64,000 bases of DNA from Lichenicola sp965198575 (GTDB lineage Bacteria > Pseudomonadota > Alphaproteobacteria > Acetobacterales > Acetobacteraceae). Below are positions 40,757 to 49,476 of the stretch, in pieces. The notes beneath the pieces were generated by a model that worked only from the letters and a program-made list of their open reading frames with translations, made no database searches and was not told the DNA's origin. The position numbers and the translations under genes are program-made. Location of the stretch: positions 3,224,001 through 3,288,000 of the forward strand of contig NZ_OZ240671.1 in assembly GCF_965198575.1 (NCBI RefSeq). The letters are read 5' to 3'. How positions within the stretch are numbered: position 1 is the stretch's first letter; each line of letters starts with the position of its first letter.

Positions 40757-42547
40757 TCAGAGCGGCGCGCAGGCCCGGGTCAGCCAGTCGCGTGCCGGCT
40801 GGTCCAGATCCGGCCCGAGCTCGGCCAGCACCCGCGCATGGTAGCGGTCGATCCAGTCGGTCTCGGCCGGTGCCAGCAACGCAGGCTCGATCACCGCGCG
40901 ATCGAACGGGGCCAGCGTCAGGGTGTCGAACTCCAGGAAGCGGGTATCGCCGCCCAGCTCCGACGGGCGCACCAGAAGCAGGTTTTCCAGCCGGATGCCA
41001 TAGGCGCCGGGCAGATAGTAGCCAGGCTCGTCGGACAGGATCATGCCGGCCTCGATCGGGATCGGCCGCGCGGTGGCCGAGATCCCGCACGGGCCCTCAT
41101 GCACCGACAGGTAGCTGCCGATGCCGTGGCCGGTGCCGTGGTCGTAATCGAGCCCCGCCTGCCAGAGGGCCGCGCGGGCAAACGCGTCCAATCGGCCACC
41201 ATGCACGCCCGCTGGAAAGCGTGCCCGCGCCAGGGCGATGTGGCCCTGCGCCACGCGGGTCACGTGGTCGCGCACCTGCGCCGGGGCTGGGGCGGGACCG
41301 CTCCAGACGGTGCGGGTGACGTCGGTGGTGCCGTCCGGATACTGGCCGCCGCTATCGATCAGATAGACCTCGTTGCGCTGCAGCCGGCGGGCGGTGGCAG
41401 AGTCGGCGCGGTAGTGGATGATGGCGCCGTTCGGGCCGGTGCCGGAGATCGCCGGGAAGCTCTCGCCGCGATAGGTGGGGTCCATCTGCCGGAAGCTGTC
41501 GAGGCGGGTGGCGAGCTCGGTCTCGCTCTGGCCGACGCCATTCTCCGAGAGCCAGTGCAGGAACCGGCAGAGGGCGAGCCCGTCGCGGTGGTGGGCGTCG
41601 CGCGAGCCCTGCTGCTCGACGGCGTTCTTGCGCGCCTTGGGCAGCAGGCACGGATCAGGAGCCGCGGACACGGTGGCGCCGGCCGCCCGCAGCGTTTGGC
41701 CGAACCAGGCCGCCGCGCCCGAGGGATCGACGCGGACGCGGCGGCCGGACAGCTCGGCGAGGGCCGCGCCGATCTCCGAGACGGGCCGCAGCTGGACGCC
41801 GTTGCCGAGCCAGTCGCGCGTGGCGGGGGGGAGCTTTTCCGGCGCCATGAACAGGGTGGCGGTCTCGTCGGCGTTCAGCAGCGCGAAGCCGAGCGCCATC
41901 GGGGTGAAATCGACGTCCCGGCCCCGGATGTTGAACGCCCAGGCGATCGAGGCCGGGTCGCTCAGCACCACGCTGTCCTCGCCGGCGTCCTGCAGCAGAC
42001 CGGCGATCTCGTGCCGCTTGTCCTGCGCCGACTGCCCGGCGAACGCGATCGGGTGCGGCAGGGCTTCCGCCATCGGGGGTGCGGGCCGGTCGGTCCAGAC
42101 CGCGTCGACCGGGTTGGCGGTCATCGGGACCAGCTCGATGCCGGGCTTGCTGTAGCGCGCGACAGCATCGGTGCTGAGCAGCCAGGGGTCATAGCCGATG
42201 CGGGCATCGCGGCCGGGTGTGCTGGTGGCGACCGTCTCGGCGAGCCAGGTCTCCGGCGGCTGGCGGATCATGTGCAGGCGCTGGTAGCTGTCGCCGTCCA
42301 CCTGGGAGGCCAGTTGCAGCACGTAGCGTCCGTCGGAGAACACCGCCGCGGTGTCGGCCAGCACGATGGCGACGCCGGCGCTGCCGGTGAACCCGGTCAG
42401 CCAGGCCAGCCGCTCGGCGTAGGGGGCGACATACTCGCCCAGATGCTCGTCGCCGCGCGGCAGGATGAACCCGTCCAGCCCGTCTTGAGCGAGGATTTCC
42501 CGGAGGGCTGCGAGGCGTTCGGCGGCGGTTGCGTGCGTCTGCGTCAT
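40757..42547 (-). CDS. Aminopeptidase P (M24 family, large form)
   Basis: Cleaves N-terminal residues preceding proline; 596 residues with two creatinase-type N domains and a C-terminal pita-bread M24 domain, the eukaryotic-like large aminopeptidase P. Metal ligands can be read: the two Asp in YLIDSGGQYPDGTTDVTRT, His in GTGHGIGSYLSVHEG, Glu in LSDEPGYYLPGAYGIRLENL (both Glu). SPASIAWAFNIRGRDV-like sequence near 200 is the family N-domain signature. Cytoplasmic, no signal peptide. Start ATG 42547 fits homology. The downstream gene is the isocitrate dehydrogenase (32 bp gap). Confidence 0.93.
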   Translation of the reverse strand: MTQTHATAAERLAALREILAQDGLDGFILPRGDEHLGEYVAPYAERLAWLTGFTGSAGVAIVLADTAAVFSDGRYVLQLASQVDGDSYQRLHMIRQPPETWLAETVATSTPGRDARIGYDPWLLSTDAVARYSKPGIELVPMTANPVDAVWTDRPAPPMAEALPHPIAFAGQSAQDKRHEIAGLLQDAGEDSVVLSDPASIAWAFNIRGRDVDFTPMALGFALLNADETATLFMAPEKLPPATRDWLGNGVQLRPVSEIGAALAELSGRRVRVDPSGAAAWFGQTLRAAGATVSAAPDPCLLPKARKNAVEQQGSRDAHHRDGLALCRFLHWLSENGVGQSETELATRLDSFRQMDPTYRGESFPAISGTGPNGAIIHYRADSATARRLQRNEVYLIDSGGQYPDGTTDVTRTVWSGPAPAPAQVRDHVTRVAQGHIALARARFPAGVHGGRLDAFARAALWQAGLDYDHGTGHGIGSYLSVHEGPCGISATARPIPIEAGMILSDEPGYYLPGAYGIRLENLLLVRPSELGGDTRFLEFDTLTLAPFDRAVIEPALLAPAETDWIDRYHARVLAELGPDLDQPARDWLTRACAPL

Positions 42548-42729
42548 TCGGCGAGCGTTCCTGATGTGGCGTTTAGTGCTAGAGGATCGACTTCCGGAGC
42601 GTCGGCGTCCAGGCCCAGACCTTTTCGATCCAGCAGATGCCGGACCGCGTTCGAACGGAAGTTGGCAGGCGTCGATCCCTGAGATGGCACCGCTCGGTGA
42701 TGTGGTCCCGAGGCGATGCCATCTCATGC

Positions 42730-43245
42730 TCATGGCGATGAGAAGAACAAGTTGCATCCCGGAAGCTTGAGACCGTGCACGGTCGTGGATGCGTCGCCAC
42801 CCCCGTTCACCCTGAGCGTGGACGGCTGGCCGGAAGCCGTATCGGCCTTCAACTTCGCATACTCGGCGATGGCATTATCAAGCCTCCTCTGGTTGGCTGG
42901 GCCACGCGGCTTCGGCTGGTAGCCTGAATCGAGCGGCGGTGCGATCGCGGGCATCCGCACCAGCAGCCAAGACGAACGGCAGGCTCTCGCGTCGATATCG
43001 GGCACAGCACTCCTGCGCACGAGCACCTCGAACTGACCATCTTCATCGGGTGCCCTGAGAACCTTGCGTGGCCACGCCGTTGTCGTGATCCTGCCGTCAA
43101 CCAGCAGATCGGCAGCGGAGACGGTAATGTCGACGCTGAACGGCGCTCCCACAGCTCGAGGCGCAGTGCATGACGCTCCGAGCGCTGTCGCGATGAGCAG
43201 GATCGAAATCCGAGAGCGAGATGGAGCTGGGACCTGTGTTTTCAT
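42730..43245 (-). CDS. Secreted protein of unknown function
   Basis: 171-residue predicted exported protein; signal peptide SRISILLIATALGASCTAP with likely cleavage VGA/PF. The Cys sits in GASC, an imperfect lipobox, so secretion rather than lipidation is favoured. The mature part (FSVDITVSAADLLVDGRITT, EDGQFEVLVRRSAVPDIDAR) ends with a Cys-containing LPGCNLFFSS. Unrecognised. Codon use is less GC-biased than in neighbouring genes. Divergent from the next secreted protein with a 12-bp palindrome in between. Confidence 0.6.
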   Translation of the reverse strand: MKTQVPAPSRSRISILLIATALGASCTAPRAVGAPFSVDITVSAADLLVDGRITTTAWPRKVLRAPDEDGQFEVLVRRSAVPDIDARACRSSWLLVRMPAIAPPLDSGYQPKPRGPANQRRLDNAIAEYAKLKADTASGQPSTLRVNGGGDASTTVHGLKLPGCNLFFSSP

Positions 43246-43249
43246 TCAG

Positions 43250-43261
43250 CGCCCATGGGCG
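43250..43261. repeat. 12-bp palindrome in the divergent gap of two secreted-protein genes
   Basis: CGCCCATGGGCG is a perfect 12-bp palindrome, 4 bp upstream of the minus-strand start at 43245 and 100 bp from the plus-strand start at 43361. A dimeric regulator site is possible. Confidence 0.35.
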
Positions 43262-43360
43262 GGGGGGAGTGGACCCTGGCCGGGCAATCAGGTTCATTCA
43301 GTCAGTCGCCACGGCGCCGCGGCCGCGACCTCTCGTTCCATCGACAGCCAGGACGTTGCC

Positions 43361-43927
43361 ATGTCTGCCAGATTTCGTGCCGCAGCTTCGGCTTTGGTTC
43401 TTGCGCTGTCGCGCCTACCTGCATGCGCGCAGCCTTCACAGGGTCTTTCGACACCGACGCTCGATGCAATCGAATCTGCCGCTCATGATGCCGAAGAAAC
43501 CCACTGCACGACCGCGCATTGCAGCACGATCCGTATCATCGACCAGTCGCTGCACATCCTGCTCGAATCACAAGCGACGACGAACGGCCTCACACGCAAA
43601 ACTCCTTCCAATCGTGATGACCTGAGCCGCAAGCGTCTTGACGGTGCGCTGCTCGATCACCCGGCGCTGTTCCAGGACGTATGCACCGAGGCGCAGGCAA
43701 TCGCCGGCGAGTATGGCAAAGCCGACATCAAGGGCGACCTCTTCGTCGCAGTCGGGCTGATCGACATCGCATCGCGGATGGATGCGCGTGATCATGGTCA
43801 GTGCTTGCCCGCAATCCTGGCCGCCATGCCGCGGACAACAGCGGCGGATACCGCGATCTCGAATGCTCGCACCCTGTGCGAGAACAGGCAGCCGGCCGAG
43901 GCGGATTGCAAGGCCATCTCGCGCTGA
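43361..43927 (+). CDS. Secreted Cys-containing protein of unknown function
   Basis: 188-residue predicted exported protein. Signal peptide AASALVLALSRLPACAQPSQ with cleavage near ACA/Q. The mature part is helical, with five Cys (ETHCTTAHCSTIRIIDQSLH, FQDVCTEAQAI, HGQCLPAIL, ARTLCENRQ, ADCKAIS), probably in disulfides. No family recognised. ATG 43361 has AGGA 9 nt upstream; earlier in-frame codons are non-coding-like. Convergent with the GNAT gene. Confidence 0.6.
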   Translation: MSARFRAAASALVLALSRLPACAQPSQGLSTPTLDAIESAAHDAEETHCTTAHCSTIRIIDQSLHILLESQATTNGLTRKTPSNRDDLSRKRLDGALLDHPALFQDVCTEAQAIAGEYGKADIKGDLFVAVGLIDIASRMDARDHGQCLPAILAAMPRTTAADTAISNARTLCENRQPAEADCKAISR

Positions 43928-43939
43928 CCTGACTGCCAC

Positions 43940-44428
43940 TCAACCCAACAAGCGATGCATGAACACCAGGTCGAGCCAGCGATCGAATTTGCGGCCGACC
44001 TGGGGGAGGGTGGCGGCGCGGGTGAAGCCGTGGCGCTCGTGCAGCAGGATCGAGCCGGTGTTTTCCGACGCGATGCCGCCGATCATCGCGTGGTTTCCCG
44101 CCGCCGTCGCATGCGCGATCAACGACGTCAGCATCGCGTTGCCAAGCCCGCGTCGTTGCGCCGTGGGGTCGATGTAGATCGAGTGCTCGACCGTGTGCAC
44201 GAACCCGTCATGCGGGCGGAACGAGCCATACGAGCCAAACCCCTGAACGGCACCATCCAGTTCTGCCACCAGAACCGGCAACCCTGCCGACTGACGCTCG
44301 CGCATCCAGGCGCCTCGGGTCTCCATCGTGGCAGGCGTGATCGTCCAGAGCGCCGTGCCGTGCAGGATCGCGTCGTTGGTGATCTCCAGGATGCGCGGCA
44401 GGTCGGCCGGTCCCGCGTCGCGGATCAT
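43940..44428 (-). CDS. GNAT N-acetyltransferase, phosphinothricin acetyltransferase-like
   Basis: 162-residue acetyl-CoA-dependent N-acetyltransferase. IRDAGPADLPRILEITNDAI at the N terminus, VEHSIYIDPTAQRRGLGNAM containing the acetyl-CoA loop (QRRGLG), and IGGIASENTGSILLHERHGF are diagnostic of the PAT/MnaT (YncA) subgroup, whose members acetylate methionine analogs or phosphinothricin. The start ATG overlaps the prmA stop (ATGA), making it the last gene of a uvrD-prmA-GNAT unit. Confidence 0.87.
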   Translation of the reverse strand: MIRDAGPADLPRILEITNDAILHGTALWTITPATMETRGAWMRERQSAGLPVLVAELDGAVQGFGSYGSFRPHDGFVHTVEHSIYIDPTAQRRGLGNAMLTSLIAHATAAGNHAMIGGIASENTGSILLHERHGFTRAATLPQVGRKFDRWLDLVFMHRLLG

Positions 44429-45333
44429 GCGCGGGCAGCCGGGCGGCGGAGGATCAGCGTCGCCCAGTAGCCCTCGACCATCTGGTGCTCGAGCACTAGG
44501 CCCTGGCGTCGGTGGGCGGCCAGCACCATGCGCACCTGGCTGTCGAGCAGCCCCGCCAGGATGACGGTGCCGCCGGGTGCCAGGTGCTGCCCGAGGTCGC
44601 GCGCCATCATGCAGAGCGGGCGCGCCAGGATGTTGGCGAACACCAAGTCGAACTGCCCCGCCGCACGGATGTCCGGCGTGCGCCAGCCATTGCCGTGGCG
44701 ACATACCAACTGGTTGCGCAACCCGTTCATCGCCGCGTTCTGCGCCGCCACGCGCACCGACCATGGCTCGATATCGACCGCCAGCACCGGCCTGTGCAGC
44801 AGGGCCGCCGCCGCCATCGCCAGGATGCCGGAGCCGCAGCCGAGATCGAGGATCCGCGTCGGCCGGCGATACGCGACCCGCTCCAGCGCCCGCAGGCAGC
44901 CGCGCGTGGAGCCATGCTCGCCGGACCCGAAGGCGATCCCGGCATCCAGCGTCAGGGTGATCCGCGGACCGCCCGCCTGAGCCGCCAGATGGGTGCCGCG
45001 AATGGCGAAACGGCGGCCGACCTGCTGCTCGGGAAAGCTTTCATAGGTGCGCGCGAGCCAGCCTTCGGCCTCGGTCTCGTGACGCTCCAGCGGGGCGACG
45101 ATGCCGGTTGCCGCCGCCGCCAGCGCCAGCGCGTCCATCAGCGTGGCCTCGCCGATGCCGGCATCCTTCACGCCCTCGATGCGCCAGACGGTCTGGGTGT
45201 CGTCCGCCTCGAAGATGCCGACGGTGGTGCAGACGCTGGCCAGCGCACTCTCATACGCTTCCACCGCCTCGTCCGGCACCGTGACATGCACGGTCTCCAG
45301 GCGTGTCGCATGGCGGCGGGTGATCGCGGTCAT
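44425..45333 (-). CDS. prmA: Ribosomal protein L11 methyltransferase
   Basis: Trimethylates ribosomal protein L11. The 302-residue protein has the PrmA N-terminal L11-recognition domain (VHVTVPDEAVEAYESALASV), the linker signature LTLDAGIAFGSGEHGSTRGC, SAM motif I RILDLGCGSGILAMAAAALL, and FDLVFANILARPL with the NILA motif. Start overlaps the upstream uvrD stop by 4 nt and its stop overlaps the GNAT start, so all three are translated in series. Confidence 0.95.
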   Translation of the reverse strand: MTAITRRHATRLETVHVTVPDEAVEAYESALASVCTTVGIFEADDTQTVWRIEGVKDAGIGEATLMDALALAAAATGIVAPLERHETEAEGWLARTYESFPEQQVGRRFAIRGTHLAAQAGGPRITLTLDAGIAFGSGEHGSTRGCLRALERVAYRRPTRILDLGCGSGILAMAAAALLHRPVLAVDIEPWSVRVAAQNAAMNGLRNQLVCRHGNGWRTPDIRAAGQFDLVFANILARPLCMMARDLGQHLAPGGTVILAGLLDSQVRMVLAAHRRQGLVLEHQMVEGYWATLILRRPAARA

Positions 45334-47591
45334 GCGCCGGATCCGGTGTTGGCGCCGACTTCCGCGTCGCTCACCGGCTGCACGTAGTTGTCGAGCACGC
45401 GCTTGAACCCGGCCTTCTCGAACTCGACATCGAGCTTGTTGTCATCCGCACTCTTTACGACCCCGTAACCGAACTTCTGATGGAACACGCGGGTACCGGG
45501 CTCGATCGCGCCCTGTCGTGCCGGTCGCGCCGGCTGCTCCCAGGCCTCGACGGTGCGCGGGCGTTTCGCCATCAGCGGGAACTGGCCGCCGAACACCGGA
45601 GGTGCACTCCGCATCTGCTCGCGGGCCAGCGACGCCGAGCCCATATGCTCGACATGCTCGTCGGGGATCTCGTCGATGAAGCGGCTCGGGATCGAGCTCT
45701 GCCAGTTGGCGTAGATGCGACGATTGGCGGCGTGGCTGATCAGCGCACGCTTGCGGGCCCGGGTGATGCCGACATAGGCCAGCCGGCGCTCCTCCTCGAG
45801 TCCCTTGTTGCCGCCTTCATCCATCGTGCGCTGGCTCGGAAACAGGCCCTCTTCCCAGCCGGGCAGGAACACGCTGTCGAACTCCAGGCCCTTGGCGCCG
45901 TGCAGCGTCATCAGATTGACCCTGTCGGCGCCTGCGTTCTCGTCGTTCTCCATCACCAGCGACACATGCTCGAGGAAGCCGCCGAGGGTCTCGAAATCGA
46001 CCAGCGCGCGCACCAGTTCCTTGAGGTTGTCGAGCCGGCCTGGCGCGTCCGGCGACTTGTCTTTTTTCCACATGTCGATGTAGCCGCTCTCCTCGAGCAG
46101 CGTCTCGACCACGCGGATATGCGCGCCACCCGCGAGCCGGTCATCCTGCGCGCTCTCGCCGAGTGCGGCACGTCCGCGTGCCAGCGTCGCCATCAACTGT
46201 CCGAGCTGATCGCGCACGCGTCCCTTGAGCGTGCCGTCGGCGAGCAGACGCAGCACCGCCTCGGTCATCGGGATCTGCGCATTGCGGGCGGTGGTGTGCA
46301 GCGCGCTCAGCGCCACGTCACCGACACCGCGGCGCGGAACGTTGATGATGCGCTCGAACGCGAGGTCATCGGCCGGCTGGTTCATCACCCGCATGTAGGC
46401 GATCGCGTCACGGATCTCGGCGCGCTCGTAGAACCGCATGCCGCCGATCACCCGGTACGGCAGCCCGAGCGTGATCATGCGCTCCTCGAAGGCGCGCGTC
46501 TGGAAGCCGGCGCGCACCAGGATCGCCATTTCCGACAGCGCGTGTTTCTCGCGGTGCAGCTGCTCGATCTGCTCGCCGACCATGCGCGCCTCCTCGTCGG
46601 AGTCCCACACCGAGGCGATCAGCACCTTGTCGCCGCTGGTGTCGTTGCCGCCCGGCCGCAAGGTCTTGCCGAGCCGGCCTTCGTTATGCGCGATCAGGCC
46701 CGACGCAGCGGCCAGGATCGGCGCCGTCGAGCGGTAGTTGCGCTCCAGCCGCACGACCTTCGCGCCTGGGAAATCCTTGTCGAAACGCAGGATGTTTTCG
46801 ACCTCTGCGCCGCGCCAGGAATAGATCGACTGGTCGTCATCGCCGACACAGCAGATGTTCGCGGGCTGGCCCTCGCGCTGGGCCAGCAGACGCAGCCACA
46901 GATACTGGATCGTGTTGGTGTCCTGGTACTCGTCGACCAGGATGTAGCGGAACGTGCGCTGATACTGCGCCAGCACGTCCGGCTTCGTGCGCAGGATCTC
47001 GACGATGTGCAGCATCAGGTCGCCGAAATCCGCCGCATTCAGCTGACGCAGCCGCTCCTGGTAATCGGCGTACACCTGGCGCGCCTTGCCGCCGGCGAAA
47101 TCGGTATCCTCGGCCGGCGTGATGCGGTCCGGCGTCAGGCCGCGATCCTTCCAGCGCTGGATCGCCCCCATCAGGCCCGGCGCCGGCCAGCGCTTGGTGT
47201 CGATCCGGTGCAGCTCCATGGTCTGCTTGAGCAGCCGCAGCTGGTCGTCGGTGTCCAGGATGGTGAAGCTCGACGTCAGCCCGACATACTCGCAATGCCG
47301 CCGCAGCATGCGGGCGCACAGCGCGTGGAAGGTGCCGAGCCACAGCCCCTCGACCGGCCGCCCGAGCAGGGCCGCCACCCGCTCGCGCATCTCCCGCGAG
47401 GCGCGGTTGGTGAAGGTGACCGCCAGCACCTGGCCGGGCGACGCGCGGCCGCTCAGCAGGATGTGGGCGAATCGGGTGGTCAGCACGCGGGTCTTGCCGG
47501 TGCCGGCACCCGCCAGCACCAGAAGGGGCCCGTCGACCGTCTCGACGGCCTCGCGCTGCTCGGGGTTCAGCCGTTCGAGATAGGATGTCAT
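45330..47591 (-). CDS. uvrD: UvrD/PcrA ATP-dependent DNA helicase
   Basis: SF1A 3'-5' helicase acting in nucleotide excision and mismatch repair. The 753 residues show the Q motif LNPEQREAV, Walker A GAGTGKT (28-34), motif Ia TFTNRASREMRERV, Walker B DEYQDTNTIQYLWL, QSIYSWRGAEVENIL, LERNYRSTAPIL, VNLMTLHGAKGLEFDSVFLP, and AYVGITRARKRA. The C terminus ends in the PcrA/UvrD Tudor-like segment (VFHQKFGYGVVKSADDNKLD). First gene of an overlapping unit with prmA and a GNAT gene. UvrD versus PcrA naming is by convention. Confidence 0.95.
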   Translation of the reverse strand: MTSYLERLNPEQREAVETVDGPLLVLAGAGTGKTRVLTTRFAHILLSGRASPGQVLAVTFTNRASREMRERVAALLGRPVEGLWLGTFHALCARMLRRHCEYVGLTSSFTILDTDDQLRLLKQTMELHRIDTKRWPAPGLMGAIQRWKDRGLTPDRITPAEDTDFAGGKARQVYADYQERLRQLNAADFGDLMLHIVEILRTKPDVLAQYQRTFRYILVDEYQDTNTIQYLWLRLLAQREGQPANICCVGDDDQSIYSWRGAEVENILRFDKDFPGAKVVRLERNYRSTAPILAAASGLIAHNEGRLGKTLRPGGNDTSGDKVLIASVWDSDEEARMVGEQIEQLHREKHALSEMAILVRAGFQTRAFEERMITLGLPYRVIGGMRFYERAEIRDAIAYMRVMNQPADDLAFERIINVPRRGVGDVALSALHTTARNAQIPMTEAVLRLLADGTLKGRVRDQLGQLMATLARGRAALGESAQDDRLAGGAHIRVVETLLEESGYIDMWKKDKSPDAPGRLDNLKELVRALVDFETLGGFLEHVSLVMENDENAGADRVNLMTLHGAKGLEFDSVFLPGWEEGLFPSQRTMDEGGNKGLEEERRLAYVGITRARKRALISHAANRRIYANWQSSIPSRFIDEIPDEHVEHMGSASLAREQMRSAPPVFGGQFPLMAKRPRTVEAWEQPARPARQGAIEPGTRVFHQKFGYGVVKSADDNKLDVEFEKAGFKRVLDNYVQPVSDAEVGANTGSGA

Positions 47592-47684
47592 GTGGGCGAC
47601 AATCTAGGGTGCCGGAGGACGCGCCTCAATGCGCCTTCTCGGAACGGCTTCCCGGAGAGCCGGCCCTGGGCCTACACTAACGAT

Positions 47685-48464
47685 ATGTTAGGAAAAACCC
47701 GCCCAATATTGCGCACGGCCATCCCCGATCCAGTCACGCTGGCACTCGCCCCACATCTAACGGATGTCCGGCCGAATCGCCCACCCTTCGAGAGAACCGG
47801 CCCGCAGGGGCATCGCGCCCGCATGCGTGAGCGGGTGCTGTCGCAAGGCGCCGGGACGCTGGCGGATTACGAGATCCTCGAGATGCTGCTGTTCCTGGGC
47901 ATCCCGATGGGCGACACCAAGCCGCTGGCCAAGCACCTGATCAACGTCTTCGGCAGCCTCTCCGGGGTGCTGTCGGCAACCCCCACGGCGCTGGCCCTGG
48001 AGGCCGGCGTGACCGAAGCGGCGATCGAGATCCTCGGGCTGCCCGGTCCGGCTGCCGAATACCTGGCCGCCGCCGAGACGCGCAGCATGCCGGTGCTGAA
48101 CAACTGGGACCGGCTGCTCGACTATCTGGACGTGGCGTTGCGTGCAGCCGTGCCGGGCCAGTTGCGCGCGCTGCTGCTCGACAACCGCAACCGGCTGCTT
48201 GCCGACGAGGTGGTCGTGGCCGAGCCCGGCGACCTCTCCTACGTGCTGGGCGGGAGGGCGCTGGCAGTGCACGCAACCGCGCTGATCCTCATCCGCGTCG
48301 TGCCGGTGGGGCCGCTCGAGAAGGGATTGCCGAAGCGCGAGGCGGCCTTGTGTGCACCGGTGATCAAGTCGCTGGGGTTGCTGTCGGTAACGCTGCACGA
48401 CCACATGCTGGTCGGCCAGGGGAGCTGGATCAGCCTGCGCCAGAAGGGCCTGCTGGCGATGTAA
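47685..48464 (+). CDS. radC: RadC-like (UPF0758) protein with degenerate JAMM motif
   Basis: 259-residue RadC/UPF0758 family protein. The N-terminal HhH half is normal (HRARMRERVLSQGAGTLADY, EILEMLLFLGIP, LAKHLINVFGSLSGVL). The C-terminal MPN/JAB half begins well (LLLDNRNRLLADEVV) but where RadC has the metal-binding HNHPSGD this protein has RVVPVGP (204-210), losing both His; the late TLHDHMLVG motif is kept. A metalloprotease function is therefore unlikely. It is divergent from uvrD and convergent with the ABC permease. The ATG at 47685 is assumed; M47 is an alternative. Confidence 0.85.
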   Translation: MLGKTRPILRTAIPDPVTLALAPHLTDVRPNRPPFERTGPQGHRARMRERVLSQGAGTLADYEILEMLLFLGIPMGDTKPLAKHLINVFGSLSGVLSATPTALALEAGVTEAAIEILGLPGPAAEYLAAAETRSMPVLNNWDRLLDYLDVALRAAVPGQLRALLLDNRNRLLADEVVVAEPGDLSYVLGGRALAVHATALILIRVVPVGPLEKGLPKREAALCAPVIKSLGLLSVTLHDHMLVGQGSWISLRQKGLLAM

Positions 48465-48468
48465 GAGG

Positions 48469-48498
48469 GGCGCGGTCGGGCGTCGTCAGGCCCGCGCC
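48469..48498. terminator. GC-rich hairpin at the radC / permease convergent end
   Basis: GGCGCGG (48469-48475) / CCGCGCC (48492-48498), perfect over 7 bp with a 16-nt interior that can pair further (GGGC/GCCC). It begins 5 bp after the radC stop and overlaps the last codons of the convergent permease gene. Probable bidirectional terminator without a U-tract. Confidence 0.4.
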
Positions 48499-49463
48499 GT
48501 CGGTGACCTGCGCCGGCGCAACACGCCGCTCGACATCACCTGCTGGAACGCGATGAACGCGAACAGCAGAGCGCCGGTGACGATCTTCGCCCACCAGCTC
48601 GACAGGGTGCCGTCGAAGGTGATGTAGGTCTGGATCAGCCCCTCGATCATGACGCCCACGAAGGTGCCGAACAACGTGCCGTAGCCACCCGACAGCAGGG
48701 TGCCGCCGATCACCACCGCGGCGATCGCGTCGAGCTCGTTGCCGACGCCGGACAGCGAGTAGCCGGACGAGGTGTAGAGCGAGAACACGATGCCCGAGAG
48801 GCCGGCGAGCGTGCTCGACAGCATGTAGATCTGCACCGTGGTGCGGGCGACCGGGATGCCCATCAGCGTGGTGGAAGCCCGGCTGCCGCCGAGCGCATAG
48901 ACGTTGGCGCCGAAGCGGGTGAAGTGCAGCAGCAGGATGCCGAGCGCGAACACCGCCAGCATCAGCATCGTGACGAAGCTGAGCCTGCCGCCGCCGGGGA
49001 GATGCACCGCGAAATTGTTCAGCGTGTCGTAGAGGGGTGCCGTTACCGGGATCGATTGCGTGGACAGCAGGAAGGCGCTGCCGCGGGCCAGGAACATGCC
49101 GGCAAGGGTGACGATGAAGGGTGGCATTTCCAGGTACTGGATCAGTGCACCCATTGCCGCGCCGAAGGCTGCCGAAAGCAGCAGCACGAGCCCGAACGCG
49201 ATCGGCACCGGGATGCCGAGCTTGCCGATGGCGATGGCCAGGAACACCGTGGTGAAGCCGAGCACGGCACCCACCGACAGGTCGATGCCGCCGGAGATGA
49301 TGACGAACGTCATGCCCACCGCCATGACACCGAGATAGGCATTGTCGGTGAGCAGGTCTGCGACCACGCGGGTCGACGCGAAATGCCGGAAATGCACGCC
49401 GCAGATCGCGAAGCCGATCAGGAACACGATCGTGGTGACGATCACCGGAAGTTTGCCGCCCAT
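48486..49463 (-). CDS. yjfF: Sugar ABC transporter permease (YjfF-like)
   Basis: 325-residue permease of the RbsC/YjfF type with about 9-10 TM helices. DNAYLGVMAVGMTFVIISGG then IDLSVGAVLGFTTVF is the signature of galactofuranose-type (YtfT/YjfF) permeases; IAAVVIGGTLLSGGYGTLFG is the conserved cytoplasmic loop that contacts the ATPase. It ends an importer set with two permeases, one ATPase and one binding protein, the exact composition of E. coli YtfQRT-YjfF. Substrate probably a furanose-form sugar. Confidence 0.9.
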   Translation of the reverse strand: MGGKLPVIVTTIVFLIGFAICGVHFRHFASTRVVADLLTDNAYLGVMAVGMTFVIISGGIDLSVGAVLGFTTVFLAIAIGKLGIPVPIAFGLVLLLSAAFGAAMGALIQYLEMPPFIVTLAGMFLARGSAFLLSTQSIPVTAPLYDTLNNFAVHLPGGGRLSFVTMLMLAVFALGILLLHFTRFGANVYALGGSRASTTLMGIPVARTTVQIYMLSSTLAGLSGIVFSLYTSSGYSLSGVGNELDAIAAVVIGGTLLSGGYGTLFGTFVGVMIEGLIQTYITFDGTLSSWWAKIVTGALLFAFIAFQQVMSSGVLRRRRSPTARA

Positions 49464-49476
49464 GTCCGGTCTCCCC

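Noticed and set aside
45480..47684. Long plus-strand open frame continuous with radC
   Set aside because: Antisense of uvrD; only the part from 47685 has RadC homology. The upstream portion is Arg/His/Gln-rich low-complexity shadow sequence.
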